Of a DNA stretch of 64,000 nucleotides, positions 47,243-56,111 are shown one piece after another. The notes under the pieces are model-generated. The model was not told where the DNA came from, did not search any database, and saw nothing but the letters and a program-made list of their open reading frames with translations. Numbering within the stretch: position 1 is the stretch's first letter; each line of letters opens with the position of its first letter. The DNA comes from Pseudomonas sp. KNUC1026. GTDB taxonomy: Bacteria; Pseudomonadota; Gammaproteobacteria; Pseudomonadales; Pseudomonadaceae. The translations under genes were made by a program, and so were the position numbers. The DNA is taken from NCBI RefSeq assembly GCF_021650705.1, contig NZ_CP087138.1, positions 4,240,001 through 4,304,000 on the forward strand, in the 5' to 3' direction.

Positions 47243-47692
47243 ATGAAAAAGCTATTCGCTCTGCTCATGCTGTTCTGCCTGCAAACCAGCCTGGCCATGG
47301 CGGATACTTCGCCCACGGCGCAGCAAACAACCCGCTCCTTCTATGCCTGGTACCTGGAGGCCTTCAGCAAGGACGAGGCGCCGTTGCAGGACGACCTCGA
47401 CAAGATGAAGACCTACGTTGCCGACACCCTGCTTGCCGACCTGCGCAAGCAGATGGACAGCGACGAAGGCCTGGAAGAGGACTACTTCACCAAGTCCCAG
47501 GACTATGACGACAGCTGGCTGAAGAACATCAAGGTGACCGAGCAGTCGGTCAAGGGCAATGTCGCCACTGAAAGCGTGGTGCTCGGCACCACCCAGGAAA
47601 ACGCCAATGCCCTGAGCGTTCAGCTCACCAAGGGTGCAAGCGGCTGGCGCATCAGCAAGGTCGACGGCGTAGCCACCGAAGCTCAGGACTGA
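47243..47692 (+). CDS. Exported DUF3828-like protein 1 (possible immunity protein)
   Basis: 149 residues. Signal peptide MKKLFALLMLFCLQTSLAMA, then TTRSFYAWYLEAFSKDE, the FYxWYL pattern of DUF3828. Acidic and periplasmic by prediction. 52 or so positions are shared with the next gene (YVADTLLADLRKQ vs YVADSLLADLNKQ; GWRISKVDG in both), so they are tandem duplicates. Position after a putative amidase suggests an immunity function; alternative is an unrelated periplasmic protein. Confidence 0.8.
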   Translation: MKKLFALLMLFCLQTSLAMADTSPTAQQTTRSFYAWYLEAFSKDEAPLQDDLDKMKTYVADTLLADLRKQMDSDEGLEEDYFTKSQDYDDSWLKNIKVTEQSVKGNVATESVVLGTTQENANALSVQLTKGASGWRISKVDGVATEAQD

Positions 47693-47716
47693 GCATTTAC
47701 TGTCGAGAACACACCC

Positions 47717-48169
47717 ATGGCACGTTTCATCGCATTGTTCGCCGCGCTCTGCCTGCAGCAGAGCCTGGCCTGGGCTGACACCGCGCCCAGCGCCAAGCAG
47801 ACCACCGAGCGCTTCTACGCCTGGTACCTCAAGACCCTGGCTGGCGACGGTAGCGTGAACCCGCTGACCGACAAGCCTGCGGACATGAAGAAGTACGTGG
47901 CCGACAGCCTGCTTGCCGACCTGAACAAGCAGGCCAGCAGCGACAGTGGGCTGGATGAGGACTATTTCCTCAAGGGCCCGGACTACGAAGAAAGCTGGGT
48001 GGGCCACGTGAAGGTGACCGAGCAGGCCAGCAAGGGCAATACCGTTACCGAGGATGTGGTGTTGGGCAATGACCCTGCCGAGAGCATCGACCTGACCGTA
48101 GAGCTGACCAAGGGCGCCGATGGCTGGCGGATCAGCAAGGTCGATGGGAATGGGACTGACGCGGACTGA
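47717..48169 (+). CDS. Exported DUF3828-like protein 2 (possible immunity protein)
   Basis: 150 residues. Signal peptide MARFIALFAALCLQQSLAWA, then TTERFYAWYLKTLAGDGS. Same architecture and C-terminal motif GWRISKVDG as the preceding gene, 24 bases downstream of it. Likely same operon and same compartment. Confidence 0.8.
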   Translation: MARFIALFAALCLQQSLAWADTAPSAKQTTERFYAWYLKTLAGDGSVNPLTDKPADMKKYVADSLLADLNKQASSDSGLDEDYFLKGPDYEESWVGHVKVTEQASKGNTVTEDVVLGNDPAESIDLTVELTKGADGWRISKVDGNGTDAD

Positions 48170-48180
48170 CCTCAGTACGC

Positions 48181-48261
48181 ACGTCGCGCGGTAAACCGCC
48201 CTTCCACTCGATTCTCAAGGCACAACCTTGTACCCAGTGGGAGGCCGGCTAGCCGGGCGAC
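48181..48261. repeat. Inverted REP pair
   Basis: Inverted copy at 48181-48207 (cgtcgcgcggtaaaccgccc) and forward copy at 48237-48261 (GTGGGAGGCCGGCTAGCCGG). Confidence 0.8.
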
Positions 48262-48381
48262 GAGGCCTTCCCTGCACCACCGCCTCGCTTTACGCATTCT
48301 TTACCCAACCCAGACCCCGCCTTACAAACGGATGTCGTTTCATACACCCACGGCGAACGGTTTTCGCCGATGGAGAACGAC

Positions 48382-48711
48382 ATGTTTTCGAAGATGACAA
48401 AGATCCTGCTGCTGTCGGGGTGCCTGATCGGTGCGAGCGTCGCATCCACCAGCGCCTCAGCCCGGCCCAGTGACGTCATCGTCCCAGCCTTGGCCGGTGT
48501 GGCAGTCGGGGCGATCATCGCAGGCTCCATGGACGGCGGCGGTGGCCACCACCACTACCGCGAGCGCTATTACGAGCCACAACCGCAGCCGCGCTATTAC
48601 TACGAGGCACGCCCGGTGTACTACGCACCGCCGCCTCCGCCGCCGCCACGGGTGGTGTATTACCAGCCAGGCCCGCCACCGCCCCCTCCGGGCTGGTACC
48701 GCCCCTGGTAA
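48382..48711 (+). CDS. Exported Pro/Tyr-rich small protein
   Basis: 109 residues from MFSKMTKILLLSGCL, chosen because GGAGA lies six bases upstream; an ATG at 48370 is also in frame. Signal peptide, then a glycine-zipper-like hydrophobic segment (VPALAGVAVGAIIAGSMDGGGG), His/Tyr stretch and a proline-rich end (PPPPPPPRVVYYQPGPPPPPP). Surface or periplasmic structural-type protein; function unknown. Confidence 0.75.
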   Translation: MFSKMTKILLLSGCLIGASVASTSASARPSDVIVPALAGVAVGAIIAGSMDGGGGHHHYRERYYEPQPQPRYYYEARPVYYAPPPPPPPRVVYYQPGPPPPPPGWYRPW

Positions 48712-48720
48712 GCACAAACG

Positions 48721-48754
48721 AAAAGGCCGCTGCCTGTGAGGGCAGCGGCCTTTT
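48721..48754. terminator. Bidirectional terminator
   Basis: AAAAGGCCGCTGCC-TGTGA-GGCAGCGGCCTTTT between convergent genes; serves both strands. Confidence 0.93.
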
Positions 48755-48769
48755 CAGTGGCCTTGCGGC

Positions 48770-50158
48770 TTAGGCAGTGCGCGCGACGGAGCCGGCGGTG
48801 CCTTTCTTGCGGCGGTCGACGATCAGGCCGGCGATCACCACGGCAACGGTGAGAATGGCGGTAGCGACGATCTCGTAGCGGTGATCTTCACGCAGCGCCA
48901 TCACGGTGAGGATGGCGATGATGAACAGGATCACAGCGTAGGTCAGGCCTGGGAACAGCCACATCTTGAACTCCAGCTTCTCGCCCTTGGCCTCGGCAGC
49001 ACGGCGCATGCGCAGCTGCGAGAAGGCGATCACCAGGTACACCAGCAGCGCGATGGCGCCGGAGCTGGCCAGCAGGAAGTCGAACACGGCAGCCGGCGCG
49101 ACGTAGTTGGCGAACACCGCCAGGAACGCAGCGGCGGTCGACATCGGCGCAGCGATGTGCGGCGTGCCAGCGCGGGTGGTGCGCTGGGAAGCTGCCGGAG
49201 CATCGCCACGTTTGCCCAGCGAGAACAGCATGCGCGAAGAGGTATACAGCGCCGAGTTCAGGCAGCTGGTCACCGCGACCAGCACGACGATGTCGACGAT
49301 CAGCTTGGCGTGCGGAATGCCGATCAGGTCGAGCACGGCCTGGTACGAACCGATTTTTGGCAAAATCGGGTCGTTCCATGGCACCAGCGCGACGACCAGG
49401 AAGATCGACACGAGGTAGAACAGGAAGATACGGCCGATCACCGAGTTGGTGGCCTTGGAGATCTGCTTGCCAGGCTCGCGGGATTCCGACGCAGCGATGG
49501 TAACGATCTCGGTACCCATGAAAGAGAACATGGTGGTCAGCATCGCTGCGACAACCGCGCCCAGGCCGTTGGGCATGAAGCCAACAGTGTCGGTGAGGTG
49601 CTTGACGCCCGACACCTGGCTACCCGGGAACCAGCCGAACATGGCCACCAGGCCAACCACGATGAAAGCGATGATCGCCAATACCTTGATCAGCGCGAAC
49701 CAGAACTCGAACTCGCCGTAGTTCTTCACACTGAACAGGTTGGTGATGGTCAGCGCGATGGTGATCACCAGGGTGTAGGCCCAGATGTCGATCGCAGGGA
49801 ACCAGGAATTGAGAATTGCAGCAGCGGCGTTGGCTTCCAGTGGAATCACCAGCACCCAGAACCACCAGTACAGCCAGCCGATGGTGAAGCCGGCCCAATG
49901 GCCGATAGCGCGGTCAGCGTAAGTGGAGAAGGACCCGGTATCCGGTTGCGCGACAGCCATCTCACCCAGCATGCGCATGACCAGAACCACCAGCGCGCCC
50001 GCGGCAGCGTACGCCAGCAGAACCGCAGGGCCTGCGGAAGCGATGGCTTTGCCCGAACCGATGAACAGACCCGCGCCGATGACCCCGGCGATGGAGAGCA
50101 TGGTCACATGGCGCTGCTTGAGCCCCTGTGCCAAGCCATTGTTAGTCGTGTTGCTCAT
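48770..50158 (-). CDS. gabP: GABA permease / amino-acid permease of the APC family
   Basis: 462-residue inner-membrane transporter with 12 helices. Nearly co-linear with enteric GabP: LKQRHVTMLSIAGVIGAGLF, PDTGSFSTYADRAIGHWAGF, GWLYWWFWVLVIPLEAN, SVKNYGEFEFWFALIKVLAI, SFMGTEIVTIAASES and SCLNSALYTSSRMLFSL. The GABA assignment rests on that resemblance; other pseudomonad amino-acid permeases are close. A GGAGG ribosome site is visible just before the ATG (tcaggaggaaatag on the plus strand is the other strand's context, so weight it lightly). Confidence 0.88.
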   Translation of the reverse strand: MSNTTNNGLAQGLKQRHVTMLSIAGVIGAGLFIGSGKAIASAGPAVLLAYAAAGALVVLVMRMLGEMAVAQPDTGSFSTYADRAIGHWAGFTIGWLYWWFWVLVIPLEANAAAAILNSWFPAIDIWAYTLVITIALTITNLFSVKNYGEFEFWFALIKVLAIIAFIVVGLVAMFGWFPGSQVSGVKHLTDTVGFMPNGLGAVVAAMLTTMFSFMGTEIVTIAASESREPGKQISKATNSVIGRIFLFYLVSIFLVVALVPWNDPILPKIGSYQAVLDLIGIPHAKLIVDIVVLVAVTSCLNSALYTSSRMLFSLGKRGDAPAASQRTTRAGTPHIAAPMSTAAAFLAVFANYVAPAAVFDFLLASSGAIALLVYLVIAFSQLRMRRAAEAKGEKLEFKMWLFPGLTYAVILFIIAILTVMALREDHRYEIVATAILTVAVVIAGLIVDRRKKGTAGSVARTA

Positions 50159-50585
50159 AGAACTACCTTCAGGAGGAAATAGCGAACGTCCGGCACCTTA
50201 CATCGTTTTCGTAAAAAGAAAACAACACGCCGTTGCAAATACTTTACGCAAGAACTGCGCCAAGAATTACAAAATGTTTCGCAAAGCGCGAATTTCGCGC
50301 CCTCCAGCCGGGTCTAGAAGCTCGGCAATCTTCGTAATAGGGAATTGTCCATTACCAGAATTCCCAAAACGCGCGCATGATCGCACCAAATCGAGGCAAA
50401 GGTAACACCCCGGTGCCAAACGGGTGCAACCGGCAGCGCAACCGCCCCTCATTTACTACCAAAGTACTAGAGGGTTACAGGTGCAACCTTTAAGGTAGGC
50501 CGGGCTATTTATTTGCCGCGCGTGATGTTTTTGCACTAATGAGTGTCCAAGTTTGTAATTTCCCGACTGCTTTGCGGAGCCCACG
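50159..50585. other. Divergent regulatory region gabP / amino-acid binding protein
   Basis: 427 bases without genes. Two clean palindromes stand out: GCGCGAATTTCGCGC at 50286-50300 and GGGAATT-N12-AATTCCC at 50340-50365, plus two GGTGCAACC motifs (about 50422 and 50479). They look like operator sites for a shared regulator of the two divergent transport genes. Confidence 0.55.
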
Positions 50586-51329
50586 ATGTACAGAATGATC
50601 ACGTTTTGCCTGGCTGCCTTGCTGGCAGCGGGCTCGGCACAGGCTGCGGAAAAATTGCGCATGGGTATCGACGGTAGCCACCCACCGTTCAATAACGTCG
50701 ACGCCAGCGGCCAGGTGGTGGGTTTCGACGCAGACCTGGGCGCCGCGCTGTGCGCCAAGATGAAGGTGGAGTGCGAAATCGTTACCACGCCTTCGGACCA
50801 ACTGTTACCGGCACTCACCGACAACCAGTTCGATTTCGTCATGTCGTCGATGTCGATCACCCCCGAGCGCAAGGAAATCGCTGATTTCACCGACCCCTAC
50901 TACATCAACCGCCTGCAGTTCGTGGCACCGGACGCCTCCGACGTAACCAACGACCCGGCCACGCTGATGGGCAAGCATGTGGGCGCGCAGCACGACACCT
51001 TGTCCTCGGCCTGGCTCGAAGCCAACGCTTCTCAGGTGGCTGACGTGCAACTGTTCGAAGATCAGGACCAGCTCTACAACGCCCTGGCCACCGGCCAGAT
51101 CGATGCCGTGCTCACCGACAAGTACGCCACCTACGAATGGCTGCGTACTGACGCCGGCAAAGGCTTCTCGCTCAAAGGCGACCCGGTGGAGAACAGCGAC
51201 CAGATCGGTATGGCCGTGCGCCTGAACGACCCACTACGCGCGCGCCTGAACCTTGCGCTCAAGGACGTGATCGCCGACGGCACCTTCAAGCGCCTGAACG
51301 ACAAGTACTTCCCCTTCAGCATCCGCTGA
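50586..51329 (+). CDS. Amino-acid ABC transporter substrate-binding protein (family 3)
   Basis: 247 residues. Signal peptide (MITFCLAALLAAGSAQA), then LRMGIDGSHPPFNNVDASGQVVGFDADLGAALC, FDFVMSSMSITPERKEIADFTDPYYINRLQFV and GQIDAVLTDKYATYEWL, the type-3 solute-binding pattern used for polar amino acids such as Arg/Lys/His. GGAG ribosome site eight bases upstream. No permease or ATPase is adjacent; the next gene is unrelated. Confidence 0.92.
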   Translation: MYRMITFCLAALLAAGSAQAAEKLRMGIDGSHPPFNNVDASGQVVGFDADLGAALCAKMKVECEIVTTPSDQLLPALTDNQFDFVMSSMSITPERKEIADFTDPYYINRLQFVAPDASDVTNDPATLMGKHVGAQHDTLSSAWLEANASQVADVQLFEDQDQLYNALATGQIDAVLTDKYATYEWLRTDAGKGFSLKGDPVENSDQIGMAVRLNDPLRARLNLALKDVIADGTFKRLNDKYFPFSIR

Positions 51330-52543
51330 TGGCCGCCGAGGCACTGCGCGGCGCTGCCTTGCGCCAGCGCTTCGACGCGCTCGGCGCCTTCTTGCTGGAG
51401 CACCAGGGCATCTGGCGGCCGCGCCCGTTCACTCTGCTGCAGTGCCCTTGGGAACAGCAATGGCCAGCGCTCGCAACCTGGCTGCGCGAGCAAAGCCTGG
51501 AGCACGCCGAAGCGGCACACCACACGCCCGGTACCCTCGCCGCACCCGCGCCGCTCCCTGAGTGGGCGCGGCAAGCCCAGGCCTTGGCCGAGATTGGCCC
51601 CCTGCCCGTTCAACCTGCGCCACCGCCCGCCGCACGGCTGAGCGTGGATGTGCCGGGGCGCAAATGGCAGCAGATCGACGCTTTCGCCCAGCACCTGAGC
51701 TTTGCCCATACCCCTCGCCACTGGCTGGACTGGTGCGCCGGCAAAGGCCACCTCGGCCGCCGCCTGGCCCAGCCCGGCCAGCAGCTCACTTGCCTGGAAT
51801 ACGACCCCGCCCTGATAGCCAGTGGCACGGCCTTGAGCCAGCGCCTTGGCCTGCCCGCCGAACACATTCAACAAGACGTGCTCGCCAGCGCCTGCGAACA
51901 GCAGCTCAGCCCCGGCATGACTCCGGTCGCGCTACACGCCTGCGGCGATCTCCACGTGCGCCTGCTGGCCCTCGCCACTGAACGTGGCGTGCAACAGCTG
52001 GCCATCGCGCCTTGCTGCTACAACCGCATCCAGGCAAGCCATTACACCCCGCTGTCACAACCTGCCCGCGCACTGGGCCTGATGCTCGACAAGGACGACC
52101 TCGGCCTGCCCGCCAGCGAAACCGTCACTGCTGGCGCCCGCGTACGCCGCCAGCGCGACCAGTCGATGGCCTGGCGCCTGGCCTTCGACCTCTGGCAGCG
52201 CGAAGCCCAGGGCAGCGACCAGTACCTGCCTACCCCACCCCTGCCCAGCGCCGCCTTCGCCCAGCCCTTCCCGCAGTGGTGCCAGGCCATGGCAGCACTC
52301 AAAGGCCTGGCCTTGCCGGGTACGGACTGGGCCGTGCTGGAGGCACGCGGCTGGCAGCGCCTGGCTCACGTGCGCAATCTCGAACTGCCCCGCAACCTGT
52401 TCCGCCGCCCGCTGGAGCTGTGGCTAGCGCTGGACCGCGCCCTTTATATGCAGGAGCACGGATACGAAGCGGCCCTCGGCACTTTCTGCACGCGCGAGCT
52501 GACGCCTCGCAACCTGATGCTGCTCGCCGAGTTGCCTGGCTAA
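51329..52543 (+). CDS. SAM-dependent methyltransferase (Methyltransf_32-like)
   Basis: 404 residues, ATG sharing one base with the upstream stop (TGATG). Poorly conserved N-terminus, then a Rossmann methyltransferase: HWLDWCAGKGHLGRRLAQPG (SAM loop), LTCLEYDPALI, TPVALHACGDLHVRLL and LAIAPCCYNRI. The CGDLH/APCCYN pair resembles the TRM13/METTL25-like group. Substrate not known. Confidence 0.87.
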   Translation: MAAEALRGAALRQRFDALGAFLLEHQGIWRPRPFTLLQCPWEQQWPALATWLREQSLEHAEAAHHTPGTLAAPAPLPEWARQAQALAEIGPLPVQPAPPPAARLSVDVPGRKWQQIDAFAQHLSFAHTPRHWLDWCAGKGHLGRRLAQPGQQLTCLEYDPALIASGTALSQRLGLPAEHIQQDVLASACEQQLSPGMTPVALHACGDLHVRLLALATERGVQQLAIAPCCYNRIQASHYTPLSQPARALGLMLDKDDLGLPASETVTAGARVRRQRDQSMAWRLAFDLWQREAQGSDQYLPTPPLPSAAFAQPFPQWCQAMAALKGLALPGTDWAVLEARGWQRLAHVRNLELPRNLFRRPLELWLALDRALYMQEHGYEAALGTFCTRELTPRNLMLLAELPG

Positions 52544-52730
52544 AAGCTGTGGATAACTCTGTGGAAAGGTGTGTGGACCAACCTTGGAAATGCTCCGTTT
52601 CGGCGCTTTTCCAAGGCTTGCCAATTGCGGATTATTGCCCTCAACCTCCCGCCAGCCGGCAACTTGCTGCTGCGAACATACCTTTATGAACTTTTGCCCC
52701 GCCGCTAGAGCAATTGTGAATAACCTTAAG
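52544..52730. other. Intergenic region
   Basis: About 190 bases between convergent genes. No strong terminator; a direct TGTGGA/TGTGTGGA-rich patch lies at 52549-52577. Confidence 0.4.
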
Positions 52731-53354
52731 TCACACCACCTTGTGCCGCTCGGCAATCAAGGCCAAGTCCACCACCGAACCCACCCTGAACTTCGCCAGC
52801 AAACGCGACTTGTGCGAGCTCACCGTCTTGCTGCTGATCTCAAGAAGCTCACCGATGGCTTTGTTACTCATTCCCAAACTCAAGTAACGAAAGATCTGAA
52901 ACTCCCTGGCTGTCAGCGCCCCCAGGCACGAGGCCTCGTCGTGATGGCTCTGGCTCAGGGCTTGCGGCAGCAGGCTCACCTGCGGGAAGTACACATACCC
53001 GGAACGGATCGCCGCCACCGCCATGGAAAAATCAGCCAACTCCCCTTCTTTGCAAACATACCCACTGGCCCCGGCATTCACACAACGCGCCGCATAGAAC
53101 TGCGCAGGAAACGAACTGAGCATCAACACTTTGGGCCGCGTTTCCACCGGCAACCGCTCCATCAATTCAAAACCGCCCAAACGCGGCATGTCGATGTCCA
53201 GCACCAACAGGTCCGGTGAAAATTCCCTGATCGGCGCAAACGCATCGATCCCATCCCCCGCCTCCGCCGTAACCTCGATGCCATCCTGGCAGAGCAATTC
53301 CCGCACGATCGCACGCACGAATGGATGGTCATCGATCACTACTGCAGTCTTCAT
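52731..53354 (-). CDS. NarL/FixJ-type response regulator
   Basis: 207 residues from MKTAVVIDDHPFVRAIVREL behind an AAGGA site. Receiver with phospho-Asp in LLVLDIDMPRLGG and Lys in YVCKEGE; C-terminal LuxR helix-turn-helix LTAREFQIFRYLSLGMSNKAIG continuing ELLEISSKTVSSHKSRLLAKF. Resembles BvgA/EvgA-type single regulators. No sensor kinase gene is adjacent, so it is an orphan in this window. Confidence 0.93.
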   Translation of the reverse strand: MKTAVVIDDHPFVRAIVRELLCQDGIEVTAEAGDGIDAFAPIREFSPDLLVLDIDMPRLGGFELMERLPVETRPKVLMLSSFPAQFYAARCVNAGASGYVCKEGELADFSMAVAAIRSGYVYFPQVSLLPQALSQSHHDEASCLGALTAREFQIFRYLSLGMSNKAIGELLEISSKTVSSHKSRLLAKFRVGSVVDLALIAERHKVV

Positions 53355-53467
53355 GGGTGTTCCTTTTGTCTGGCAGCAGGGGACCATGCCGCAGTGGGCT
53401 GGCGGGGTTTTTGACCTGGGTCAAGGAAGGGGGTGGGCCGTTGCGCTACGGGGAAGGCATAACGGGG

Positions 53468-53495
53468 TTTACAGCGGCGATGAAGACGTTATAAT
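53468..53495 (+). promoter_or_regulatory. Promoter of tRNA-Thr
   Basis: TTTACA, 16 bases, TATAAT, ten bases before the tRNA 5' end. Confidence 0.78.
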
Positions 53496-53505
53496 CAGCG
53501 CCCTT

Positions 53506-53581
<76 letters not shown>

Positions 53582-53626
53582 AATCCAGCCTCGATGCGGT
53601 TCTTGCGAACGTGTTGGGGCTAACAG

Positions 53627-53652
53627 AAACCCGCCAAATTGGCGGGTTTTTT
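53627..53652 (+). terminator. tRNA-Thr terminator
   Basis: AAACCCGCC-AAATT-GGCGGGTTTTTT, 45 bases after the tRNA. Confidence 0.9.
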
Positions 53653-53782
53653 GTTGCCGCTAGAAAAGCCACATCGTGATACGAAATCGGCGGTTTTGCT
53701 GCCAATCACAGAGGAACGGCTGCTGTAGACTCGCGCATTTCACGGCAGTGATGCCAGCGACAGGTGTGAAAAGGAAGGCGCA

Positions 53783-54268
53783 ATGGGCGGCAAACCTAGG
53801 CCTACACCCTCTATAGTCAGCGGCATGAGCGTTGCGTTTGTTGAGCTATGCCTGGAAGGCAGCGTGCTTGAGGAAGAAATCGACCGTTTTGTCGAAGACT
53901 GGCATGAGGGCCGCCAAGGTGCAGATATGGAACTGCACGAGTACTTGGGCATGAGTTGGGATGAGTACCAGCTCTGGGCGACAACCCCCTCGGTATTGGC
54001 GTTTGTCTTGACCACTAGAAAACGTGGCACGACGCTTGACCAGGAATTGGCCCAAGACCGCTACGCGATGGCAGCCTTGGCTGGCTCGGTGGCAGAAGCG
54101 ACTAAAGTGGAAGCCTGTTGCGAAACGCTGGCAAGATCTGATGGTGCCAGAGGAGAAAATGGCACGTGGTGTGCTCGCCTTACGCAACTTATTACCACCG
54201 TTCGATCTAGATGCATTGGCGGCCGAGTACGCCGAGCTCGAATACCTCAACCTCCCATACGACGTTGA
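53783..54268 (+). CDS. Small protein preceding ImmA/IrrE protease gene
   Basis: 161 residues from MGGKPRPTPSIVSGMSVAFVEL with a strong AAGGAAGG ribosome site. The first ~100 residues look real (EEEIDRFVEDWHEGRQGADM, ELHEYLGMSWDEYQLWATTPSV). The last ~35 residues lie over the start of the next gene and look like out-of-frame sequence, so a true stop or a frame break may lie near 54110-54150. Such LHEYLGM.W..Y proteins commonly sit before ImmA/IrrE genes, presumably as the partner of a two-gene module. Function unproven. Confidence 0.65.
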   Translation: MGGKPRPTPSIVSGMSVAFVELCLEGSVLEEEIDRFVEDWHEGRQGADMELHEYLGMSWDEYQLWATTPSVLAFVLTTRKRGTTLDQELAQDRYAMAALAGSVAEATKVEACCETLARSDGARGENGTWCARLTQLITTVRSRCIGGRVRRARIPQPPIRR

Positions 54269-54647
54269 CGGCATCACCATCGGGATAGGCCGGCCCGAAA
54301 AACCCCGGATACTGGTCAACGACGCGGCCCCGCCAACTCGCCGCAAATTCACCCTCGCACACGAATTGGGGCACATCGTCATTCCTTGGCATACCAGGAC
54401 CATCGTTTCTCACCTCAACCCCCATCAAGCAGACGCTTCCTACCTGCGCATGGAGGCGGAGGCAAATCGCTTTGCGGCTGAGCTGCTCATGCCATCTGAC
54501 TGGCTGACCGGACGGTTTGAGAAGGCAGGTAGCGTAGAAACCTACTTCCGAACGGTACTGAATACCGAGGCGACGCAGCATTACTATTGGCTGACGATCC
54601 GGCTGCTCGCTCGGTGCCTACAAACGTCATGGGCTTTCAAGCTCTGA
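54159..54647 (+). CDS. ImmA/IrrE-family metallo-endopeptidase
   Basis: 162 residues from MARGVLALRNLLPPFDLDALA, chosen for the GAGGAG site directly upstream (the ORF opens further back at 54024). Zinc-protease motif HELGH in KFTLAHELGHIVIPWH, followed by EAEANRFAAELLMPSDWL, the family's third-ligand helix. Members cleave repressors in mobile elements and toxin–antitoxin-like modules. Overlaps the preceding ORF by about 110 bases. Confidence 0.88.
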   Translation: MARGVLALRNLLPPFDLDALAAEYAELEYLNLPYDVDGITIGIGRPEKPRILVNDAAPPTRRKFTLAHELGHIVIPWHTRTIVSHLNPHQADASYLRMEAEANRFAAELLMPSDWLTGRFEKAGSVETYFRTVLNTEATQHYYWLTIRLLARCLQTSWAFKL

Positions 54648-54826
54648 GTGCAGCCTGATGGCCGCGACGAAAGCTCTCGCAGCCTAAATCGGCCAGCAAA
54701 ATCCGTCCCCTTATCACACCCTCCCAATCTCCATGCCATCTCTCCTGAAGCGACACCGGCAGGATGGCATTCTGCCTTCAGCCGAGCTAAGCTAGATCGC
54801 TTTTTTGAGTGCACATGGAGAGGCTT
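54648..54826. other. Intergenic region, G+C-rich to A+T-rich transition
   Basis: About 180 bases. Base composition changes here from the usual G+C-rich to strikingly A+T-rich. No terminator or ORF recognised. Confidence 0.45.
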
Positions 54827-56107
54827 ATGGAACTGCTTGAAATTGAAAATTTCATATCTATTAAACGGGCGTCAATAAAACTTAATAAGATAAATATATT
54901 TATTGGACCTCAAGCAAAAGGCAAGAGCCTAATCTCAAAGATCATTCACTTCTGTAAAGAAGTGCCATTTGGCATTTTTGAAACAGTAGTAGAAGAAAAA
55001 AGCAAACGAGAGTTCGACAGAGAGCTTATAAGAAAATTCGAAAACATATTTCCAAATTACGCCTGGGAAAAAAGCGATTTTAAAATAAGTTATACCAGTG
55101 CACTGTATGGAGTAGAAATCAGTCACCAAAAGAACAACTCAAAATCCAAACTTTGCATTAAATATACAGAAGAAATAACTAGAGCGCTATCTGCAGCTCG
55201 AAGATGCTATCAGAAACTTTCTCAGCCTTACGACGGTGAAGCAAGATCGGTTCTAGGACGTAGAAATGCTGTGTATCGGGAAATGCGGGAACTTATTGCT
55301 TCCAATCTTTCTAGATTTGGAGGCTCTAAAATCGAGCAAGTTATCTACATCCCAGCAGGCAGATCTTTTTTTGCCAACTTACAAAAAAACGTTTTTTCAT
55401 TTCTCTCGACCAGCATTCCAATTGATTATTTCCTAAAAGAATTTGGCGCAATTTACGAACAAACCCGGGATAAAGGCTTTCGTAACTTCGTTGATCCGCA
55501 ACGTCCCAAAAGCGTAAGCAAGCTTGTCAACGATCTTATCTGCGGAAGCTATCAAAGTGAGAAAGGGCAAGACTGGATTATCACGGATCACGGCCGTGTT
55601 AATGTCTCAAACTCTAGCTCTGGCCAACAGGAAGTTCTGCCAATGGCGATGGTACTTTCCAATTGGCCCTTTGCGAACTCGTCAGTCTACAGAAGAAGCT
55701 TTGTAATCGAAGAACCAGAAGCTCATCTATTCCCTATAGCCCAAGGACAGGTAGCTTCTTTAATAGCATGCGCATATAACGCTCACAACCGTCAAGGCAC
55801 ATTCACGATTACAACTCACAGCCCGTATATATTAACGGCAATAAATAATCTAATTCAGGCCGCAAACGCATCGAAACAACCCAACGCAGACAAGGCATCA
55901 ATCAATGAAGTGGTTCCGTCTGATCAAGCCATTGAATTTGAACATATATCAGCTTACATAGTAGACAAAGGCACTACAAAATCAATTCTCGATGAAGAAT
56001 TAAAATTAATACAAGCAGATGCAGTAGACGTAGTTTCTCAGTATTTCTCCGAAAAATTCGAAAAACTTATCGAACTTGAAATACAAGCTTCGCAAGTAGA
56101 GGATTGA
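54827..56107 (+). CDS. OLD/ABC-type AAA ATPase (candidate defence protein)
   Basis: 426 residues from MELLEIENFISIKRASIKL, with GGAGAGG just upstream. Walker A INIFIGPQAKGKSLISK, ABC-type signature NSSSGQQEVLPMAM, Walker B SFVIEEPEAHLFP and H-loop TFTITTHSPYILTAI, the AAA_15/OLD-type layout with the signature far from Walker A. No TOPRIM or nuclease domain in the same chain. Codons are A/T-rich and unlike the rest of the window, indicating recent acquisition. Four bases before a small putative nuclease gene, forming a two-gene unit like several anti-phage ATPase–effector pairs. Confidence 0.88.
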   Translation: MELLEIENFISIKRASIKLNKINIFIGPQAKGKSLISKIIHFCKEVPFGIFETVVEEKSKREFDRELIRKFENIFPNYAWEKSDFKISYTSALYGVEISHQKNNSKSKLCIKYTEEITRALSAARRCYQKLSQPYDGEARSVLGRRNAVYREMRELIASNLSRFGGSKIEQVIYIPAGRSFFANLQKNVFSFLSTSIPIDYFLKEFGAIYEQTRDKGFRNFVDPQRPKSVSKLVNDLICGSYQSEKGQDWIITDHGRVNVSNSSSGQQEVLPMAMVLSNWPFANSSVYRRSFVIEEPEAHLFPIAQGQVASLIACAYNAHNRQGTFTITTHSPYILTAINNLIQAANASKQPNADKASINEVVPSDQAIEFEHISAYIVDKGTTKSILDEELKLIQADAVDVVSQYFSEKFEKLIELEIQASQVED

Positions 56108-56111
56108 GTAA

